A stretch of 25,651 bases of DNA from a virus: the IMG/VR virus record IMGVR_UViG_3300008259_000428, positions 1 to 25,651 of that record. One strand, written 5' to 3'. This document shows positions 22,256 through 25,651 of the stretch, in pieces. The notes beneath the pieces were generated by a model. The model did no database searches, had not been told where the DNA came from, and worked only from the letters and a program-made list of their open reading frames with translations. The position numbers and the translations under genes are program-made. Every line of letters starts with the position of its first letter. Position 1 is the stretch's first letter.

Positions 22256-22609
22256 TTAAGAACAAATGGGGCCAGCTAAAGACAAAGGATTTACTCCAGC
22301 AGGAATCATAGACGGATCAAGAATTTCGTTATTTTCTTTATCACGTAAAGCGTGTATGCAGTAAGCCACAGTATTGTCAACCATAGCTACAAGCTCATGT
22401 ATTTTGTCCTTGTGGATGTATATCATGTGCGGGGCGGTAAACTCAGTCACTTGACCTTCTACAGTAACCTTAAGTTTTCCCTTGGCTAGTAGAGTCAAGT
22501 GGTCAAACTGGTGTGCGTGACCTATTTCTATGTCTCCCGCTTTGCGAAAGTGCATCATGCGGGAGTACAAATTGGCGACACAGCCAATGTGAACGAGGGG
22601 AGAGGTCAT
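22256..22609 (-). CDS. small cupin-fold protein (117 aa)
   Basis: The product carries a cupin motif 1, GHAHQFDHLTLLAKGKLKV (residues 30-48, with H31, H33 and H37 as likely metal ligands), and a shortened motif 2, APHMIYIHKDKIHELVA (59-75, H66 and H71). The strand pattern between them (VEGQVTEFTAP) is that of a single-domain beta barrel. No enzyme type can be read from it. Cupins of this size occur in many aquatic myo- and podophages, where they are unexplained and may be structural or may bind a sugar or metabolite. The ATG at 22609 overlaps the TGA of the gene before it, so it is tied to the tail genes rather than to lysis. Confidence 0.8.
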   Translation of the reverse strand: MTSPLVHIGCVANLYSRMMHFRKAGDIEIGHAHQFDHLTLLAKGKLKVTVEGQVTEFTAPHMIYIHKDKIHELVAMVDNTVAYCIHALRDKENNEILDPSMIPAGVNPLSLAGPICS

Positions 22610-22977
22610 AGCACCGAAGAAGGCACAGTCGGAGCGGCGGTTTGCACGATGAAGTCGAACCCGTCCGTGTAGGACTGCTGACCAGAAATTGACTTCTGAT
22701 ACGCGATCTGTTCAGCGTGATATGGGCGCAGAGTGTCGACAAACTCATCACCACCTTGCGTATCAAACGCCCATTGCAATACTTGTTCTGTCCCAATTTC
22801 GTTGGCAGGAATAAAGTTTGTAATATTATCAACGTTTAAAAACGTTTCAACATAAGCATCACTGCTAAAGCCATCCTGTTCAAATTTCAAAAGCCAATGA
22901 ACACGGCGAACTACATTCATCCTTCCTGCGAACTCCGGGTATACATAAACAGCAACTAGTGCGCGAGTAATATTCAT
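22606..22977 (-). CDS. conserved tail-region protein (123 aa, DUF7936-like)
   Basis: The sequence starts MNITRALVAVYVYPEFAGRMN and continues with VVRRVHWLLKFEQDGFSSDA, FLNVDNITNFIPANEIGTE, and VLQWAFDTQGGDEFVDTLRPYHAEQIAY. I recall very similar small proteins in T4-like and T7-like cyanophages and other aquatic phages (DUF7936 in recent naming, not checked). A mixed alpha/beta fold is likely. The ATG at 22977 overlaps the TGA of the tail-fibre gene before it, and the end overlaps the cupin start. Such proteins sit next to tail-fibre genes and may be assembly factors or chaperones, which is a guess. Confidence 0.78.
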   Translation of the reverse strand: MNITRALVAVYVYPEFAGRMNVVRRVHWLLKFEQDGFSSDAYVETFLNVDNITNFIPANEIGTEQVLQWAFDTQGGDEFVDTLRPYHAEQIAYQKSISGQQSYTDGFDFIVQTAAPTVPSSVL

Positions 22978-23489
22978 GGTTTTTCTGCTCCGTAAAATTG
23001 GCTTATAGAAATCTGCCCAGATGTAGGGACGTTCGTATTGATATTGACTGTGGTACTACTTTGATATGTTCTGTAAATACCCCAATAACTGTTAGTTAAG
23101 CCGTTATAAGAGTCGTATGTGTACCCTCTATAAGAACCTTTATAGTATGTATAAATACCAGAAGTAAAACTGTTAATAACACCACCGCCTATAGATAATT
23201 CTCCCTGATTAGGGAACCTATTCCACATATACCTATTGGTGCCATTCTGGTCACCGGGCGTGAATCCACTATTAAACACCGTCCAGTAATATGAAACTAC
23301 TGAACCGCCAGAACCTATTTGATAGTAATTGCCAGAAGATGGTTCTCTAACACTAGTGGTTGTGCTTTTTGTCGATGGGATATACGCCCCGCCCCGATAG
23401 TAGTTAGAAAGTGCAGGTGAAGCAGGGCCACCAAATAACGTTTTAATGTTATTAATAGAAATAGCACCTGACGACTGAAGAAACGGCAT
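22974..23489 (-). CDS. tail-fibre-like adhesin, Tyr/Gly/Ser-rich (171 aa)
   Basis: The N-terminus SSGAISINNIKTLFGGPAS, then PALSNYYRGGAYIP (residues 6-38), is a motif known from tail fibres and tail tip proteins of many aquatic phages. The end SGQISISQFYGAEKP repeats the same idea (IS-x-x-x-F-G/Y-G). Between them lies a Tyr/Gly/Ser/Thr-rich stretch (for example YTYYKGSYRGYTYDSYNGLT) with no charged clusters. The protein is probably an exposed beta structure and could be the variable receptor-contacting part of the appendage. It starts 3 bases after the stop of the 138-residue gene. No chaperone motif or enzyme motif is seen. Confidence 0.75.
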   Translation of the reverse strand: MPFLQSSGAISINNIKTLFGGPASPALSNYYRGGAYIPSTKSTTTSVREPSSGNYYQIGSGGSVVSYYWTVFNSGFTPGDQNGTNRYMWNRFPNQGELSIGGGVINSFTSGIYTYYKGSYRGYTYDSYNGLTNSYWGIYRTYQSSTTVNINTNVPTSGQISISQFYGAEKP

Positions 23490-23491
23490 AA

Positions 23492-23908
23492 TTACATAGT
23501 CCCGTAAGCAGTAACGTTACCCGTTACAGTAAGGTTGCCTGAGCCATCAAGTTTTGCTTTTGCAACACCACTTACTTCAAAAAACAAAACACCGCCTGAT
23601 TCGTAAACTTTCCATGTAGAACCAATTGGAACTTTAGCAGAAGCATCGCGTTTTACATACTGGTTGTTTCCAGTACCGGGGCCGTTTGTCGCAAGGTCAG
23701 CAAGGTCTGCATCATATGCTTGAACAGTTGAACCAATTGCTGAAGTTGCTAGTGCTCCAATTGATGCAGGAGTTGTGTTTGCTTGAACATACGAAAGAAT
23801 TTGTGCGCCAGTAACTTTTTTACTGGTGAGGCTATCGTTAACCTCAAACTCTTGCGTACCTGACGCTGCTGCTGCAGCCGTTAAGTCCGAAATTTTAATG
23901 TTAGCCAT
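23492..23908 (-). CDS. tail-fibre-like protein (138 aa)
   Basis: MANIKISDLTAAAAASGTQE, then FEVNDSLTSKKVTGAQILSYV, is a common N-terminal module of phage tail fibres and collar-type proteins that starts many fibre genes. It is followed by a segment with GALATSAIGSTVQAYDADLA and a beta end (VSGVAKAKLDGSGNLTVTGNV). The protein is much shorter than a usual fibre, so it is either an adaptor that joins the fibre to the tail or the first part of a split fibre. The ATG at 23908 overlaps the TAA of the previous gene (TAATG). Confidence 0.8.
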   Translation of the reverse strand: MANIKISDLTAAAAASGTQEFEVNDSLTSKKVTGAQILSYVQANTTPASIGALATSAIGSTVQAYDADLADLATNGPGTGNNQYVKRDASAKVPIGSTWKVYESGGVLFFEVSGVAKAKLDGSGNLTVTGNVTAYGTM

Positions 23909-24582
23909 TAGTATATCCTTTTCCAGCTACCAGAGATTTTTTTGTACACCGCCAGCGGTGCAGTCCAATTACCATTGTTTTTAACGTAAACATCTGATTG
24001 TTTCCACACGCCACCAGTTTTATAATAGGCTGTGCTGCTAAATGGTGTATAGTCATCATAAGCTACTAATGATCCTACTATTTCGTTAGTTGGGATAATA
24101 TTAGTAATGCGAGTATCGCCAGATTCTGTGATGCGAGTGTCTTCGCTTTCAAGAATACGAGTAAAAATGGCTTGTCCACTTACTACTTCTACATACTTTT
24201 TAACCCTACCATCTGGGCTAATTGTAGAACTACCACTTAGATTGGTTGCGCCTTTAAGAATAAGGTGCGGGAAAGCAACCATTGCACCTTCTGCAGACAA
24301 AGCACTAGCACCTTGCGTAATTCGTGCTCCTGTTGCAGAAACGGCGCTGTTGTTCGCCACCATACTTGCACCATATCTAGTAACATCTCCAGATGCAGAT
24401 AGAGTAGACGTACTAGTAATTGACGCACTGGCTGTTGCGTTTAATACTCCAAGAAAATCAAAACCGCTGCTGGCAGATAGAGCAGCTTCGGCTGTTTGAA
24501 AGCCTTCGGTAACGCGAACATCCCCGTTTTGCAGAATGCGACTATCGCCGCCTTCTGTAATTCGGTAGCCAGCAACTGCCAT
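23908..24582 (-). CDS. tail-fibre-like repeat protein (224 aa)
   Basis: A short repeat of the type R-I/V-T/L-E-x-G-D-x-R-I/V occurs near the N-terminus (YRITEGGDSRILQNGDVRVTE) and again near residues 145-160 (ILESEDTRITESGDTRI). Between them is a Ser/Ala/Thr-rich beta region. The C-terminus has spaced G-x-W-K units (GGVWKQSDVYVKNNGNW, then YKKISGSWKRIY) that resemble terminal adhesive repeats in tail proteins. No membrane segments or enzymes are seen. The ATG at 24582 overlaps the TAA of the gene before it. It is a structural appendage protein by composition and position. Confidence 0.78.
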   Translation of the reverse strand: MAVAGYRITEGGDSRILQNGDVRVTEGFQTAEAALSASSGFDFLGVLNATASASITSTSTLSASGDVTRYGASMVANNSAVSATGARITQGASALSAEGAMVAFPHLILKGATNLSGSSTISPDGRVKKYVEVVSGQAIFTRILESEDTRITESGDTRITNIIPTNEIVGSLVAYDDYTPFSSTAYYKTGGVWKQSDVYVKNNGNWTAPLAVYKKISGSWKRIY

Positions 24583-24974
24583 TAAGCAACCGTCAGGTCA
24601 ATGTTGCCAATTGCAAATTCTAGGGTGTCACCATCACCAATAGTTTTGGAAGCCGTTAGGCCGCCGTGCCACAGTAGGTTGCCACCAGAAGAGTTATCAA
24701 AAATGCCGATGTGGCTAACAGTGCCCCAAGAGCCACCAGAAGCCGTAAAGCTTACAGTGTTGTTATTACTAGTAGTACCACCGGGACTAGACGCAGCATC
24801 AAAAGTTACTGACTGACGGCTGTAGCCGTTACCAGACACTTCGGTGCCACCACCGCTGTCAGAAGGAGCAGCAGTGTATAGGGCTACGTACCAAGCGGTG
24901 GGTCGCGTGGCAGAACCAGTGGTCATTAGCCAGTCAAGAAGGAGTTTTTCGGAATAATCAGAAAGAGCAGACAT
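24582..24974 (-). CDS. Gp80-type phage tail fibre protein (130 aa)
   Basis: The sequence SALSDYSEKLLLDWLMTTGS, then TAWYVALYTAAPSDSGGGTEVSG, followed by YSRQSVTFDAASSPGGTTSNNN and WGTVSHIGIFDNSSGGNLLWHG, is a recognisable single-domain tail-fibre family seen in many phages and prophages. The last part is ...GDTLEFAIGNIDLTVA. It is probably a jelly-roll-like beta domain in the distal tail. The ATG at 24974 has AAGGAAC about 6 bases upstream and lies 9 bases past the stop of the first gene. The stop shares a base with the next ATG. Confidence 0.82.
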   Translation of the reverse strand: MSALSDYSEKLLLDWLMTTGSATRPTAWYVALYTAAPSDSGGGTEVSGNGYSRQSVTFDAASSPGGTTSNNNTVSFTASGGSWGTVSHIGIFDNSSGGNLLWHGGLTASKTIGDGDTLEFAIGNIDLTVA

Positions 24975-24983
24975 AATGTTCCT

Positions 24984-25340
24984 TTAGGTGCTTACTTTAA
25001 ACCAAATGTCGCCATTGGCCCCGCCAGTTGGAGAAGCTGTGCTGACAGTTACTTTTTGTGTAACAGAGAGATAATTGTTATAAATGGTAGTCATACTATT
25101 GTAATAAGATGTGTAATCGTTATTTAGTTTGACTACATAGTCGATGCCGCCTACAGTGATTGAGGAAACGTTAATTAGCCCGTAGCCGTTCATGTCAATG
25201 TTGCTGAGCATGAAATTGGGGCCAGTGCCATCCCTTGAGAGCGTGTTATCAAACGCCGTCTCAATGGTATCAAAATTATCGTTTAGTGCATCAATAGAAC
25301 CATAACGGCTACCAATGCTATTTAAAGCTACTTTAGGCAT
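24984..25340 (-). CDS. tail-fibre N-terminal adaptor-like protein (118 aa), first gene of the late operon
   Basis: I start this gene at ATG 25340 (MPKVALNSIGSRYGSIDALN), which has GGAA about 5 bases upstream. A GTG at 25400 would add 20 residues but has no ribosome site. The segment ALNDNFDTIETAFDNTLSRDGTG (residues about 18-40) is the usual tail-fibre N-terminal module that binds the tail, and NIDMNGYGLINVSSITVGG follows it. The end VTVSTASPTGGANGDIWFK is also a fibre-type strand pair. It is the first gene after the non-coding region, so it marks the 5' end of the late operon in this window. Confidence 0.8.
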   Translation of the reverse strand: MPKVALNSIGSRYGSIDALNDNFDTIETAFDNTLSRDGTGPNFMLSNIDMNGYGLINVSSITVGGIDYVVKLNNDYTSYYNSMTTIYNNYLSVTQKVTVSTASPTGGANGDIWFKVST

Positions 25341-25412
25341 AGGGTTTCCACAAAAGTCAGAAAGTTGAGTGCTTAGATACACTTTTGTACAAAACGTCAC
25401 TTTATAGATGGG

Positions 25413-25511
25413 TTTAAATAGGCCGTTTTAAGGCAAAAATATCTCACATAGCACCTACCCCCTTACCTATCCCCTAAAAAACGCTTGTAGGGGCCTTAAA
25501 AGCCGTTTAAA
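25413..25511. repeat. long imperfect inverted repeat
   Basis: The left arm TTTAAATAGGCCGTTTTAAG (25413-25432, continuing GC) and the right arm (25493-25511), whose reverse complement is TTTAAACGGCTTTTAAGGC, match at both ends with a three-base length difference. The loop contains a second small stem-loop (25471-25493). The arms also share the direct element GCCGTTT(T)AA. Such nested symmetry is typical of protein-binding or replication sites. Confidence 0.6.
25471..25493. repeat. stem-loop CCCCTA / TAGGGG
   Basis: CCCCTA (25471-25476) pairs with TAGGGG (25488-25493) around an 11-base loop AAAAACGCTTG. It lies inside the longer inverted repeat. There is no run of T on either side, so it does not look like a terminator. 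Confidence 0.55.
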
Positions 25512-25651
25512 TGAGTGTGGTGGGTGGGTGGGACTACTCAAAAAATAAAAAAGTCTAGACAAGTTAATTTCTATGGGATAGTTTTAAGGGGTTGTGCAAT
25601 TTAAAACCAACCCCCCAACCCCCCTTACCCGGGTACCACTAAAGTATTAAA

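Larger units (their letters stand above)
25341..25651. other. non-coding region upstream of the late operon, repeat-rich
   Basis: No convincing gene lies here on either strand. It holds several related short repeats: TTTTAAGG at 25426-25433 and 25582-25589 with the reverse complement at 25494-25501, two copies of ACCCC(C)CTTACC at 25457 and 25618, and CTATCCC at 25467-25473 against GGGATAG at 25575-25581. G-tracts are at 25519-25532 and long C-tracts at 25611-25630. No clear sigma-70 promoter could be fixed, though TTGCAC/CATAGA-like and TATAAA-like boxes exist on the minus strand. A control region, replication origin, or genome-end region is likely. Confidence 0.7.

Noticed and set aside
22503-22832. 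109-codon minus-strand frame overlapping the cupin and DUF7936-like genes
   Set aside because: It is Arg/Ser/Leu-rich shadow sequence in a third frame across two well-supported genes joined by ATGA.
25628-25637. CCCGGGTACC, identical to part of a common cloning polylinker
   Set aside because: Only ten bases match and the flanks differ, so vector contamination is not supported.
25640-25651. TAATAC on the minus strand as the start of a T7-type promoter
   Set aside because: Only six bases fit; the rest (TTTAGTGGTACC) does not match the T7 class consensus. A promoter of an unknown phage polymerase cannot be excluded.
1-25651. tRNA genes, CRISPR arrays, insertion sequences, integrase or attachment sites
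   Set aside because: Apart from the 311 bases at the right edge, non-coding gaps are tens of bases or less; nothing resembling these elements was seen.

Overview
The window is a 25.7 kb stretch of a lytic, podovirus-type tailed phage genome of about 41% G+C by eye. It carries the late (structural, packaging, lysis and tail) half only. Every supportable gene lies on the minus strand, so transcription runs from position 25651 towards 1, and the last gene runs off the edge at base 1. The head-tail genes are T7-like in kind: portal, scaffold, capsid, tail tubular proteins A and B, and gp13/14/15/16-like internal virion proteins. No RNA polymerase, replication, integrase or photosynthesis gene is present, so the family and host cannot be fixed. 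The tail-fibre and small basic protein families are of the kind common in aquatic (marine or freshwater) podophages, so an aquatic bacterial host is the best guess.

Layout in transcription order. (1) 25651-25341: a non-coding region with nested inverted and direct repeats and G/C tracts, likely a control region, origin or genome-end region. (2) 25340-22606: six small tail-appendage genes, several carrying recognisable tail-fibre fragments. (3) 22609-20582: a small cupin, two coiled-coil membrane proteins, a GTA-type holin and an M15 endolysin. (4) 20580-17067: packaging, with small proteins, TerS, a reduced HNH protein, four tiny very basic conserved proteins and TerL. (5) 17057-12747: portal, an AT-rich small gene, scaffold, major capsid and a probable decoration protein, followed by a strong hairpin terminator at 12707-12737. 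(6) 12688-8595: a head/tail surface gene that appears split by a frameshift or deletion, tail tubular protein A, two small proteins, tail tubular protein B and a gp13-like protein. (7) 8593-92: the ejection (internal virion) proteins, including a 1774-residue giant with an embedded HEYGH zinc-protease motif, and a 724-residue gp15-like protein placed after it.

The order fibre - holin - lysin - TerS - TerL - portal - scaffold - capsid - tail tube - internal proteins is a circular permutation of T7 (17-17.5-18-19 joined in front of 8-16). Most junctions are TAATG or ATGA/GTGA overlaps, which points to tightly coupled translation. One of the four basic genes (48 codons, GTG start) and a 50-codon gene after tail tubular A are very short and were supported by exactly these overlaps.

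The most interesting items are the virion-borne metalloprotease domain, the array of tiny basic proteins between the two terminase genes, the broken or overlapping gene at 12205-12688, the repeat-rich region at the right edge, and the T7-like post-capsid terminator.
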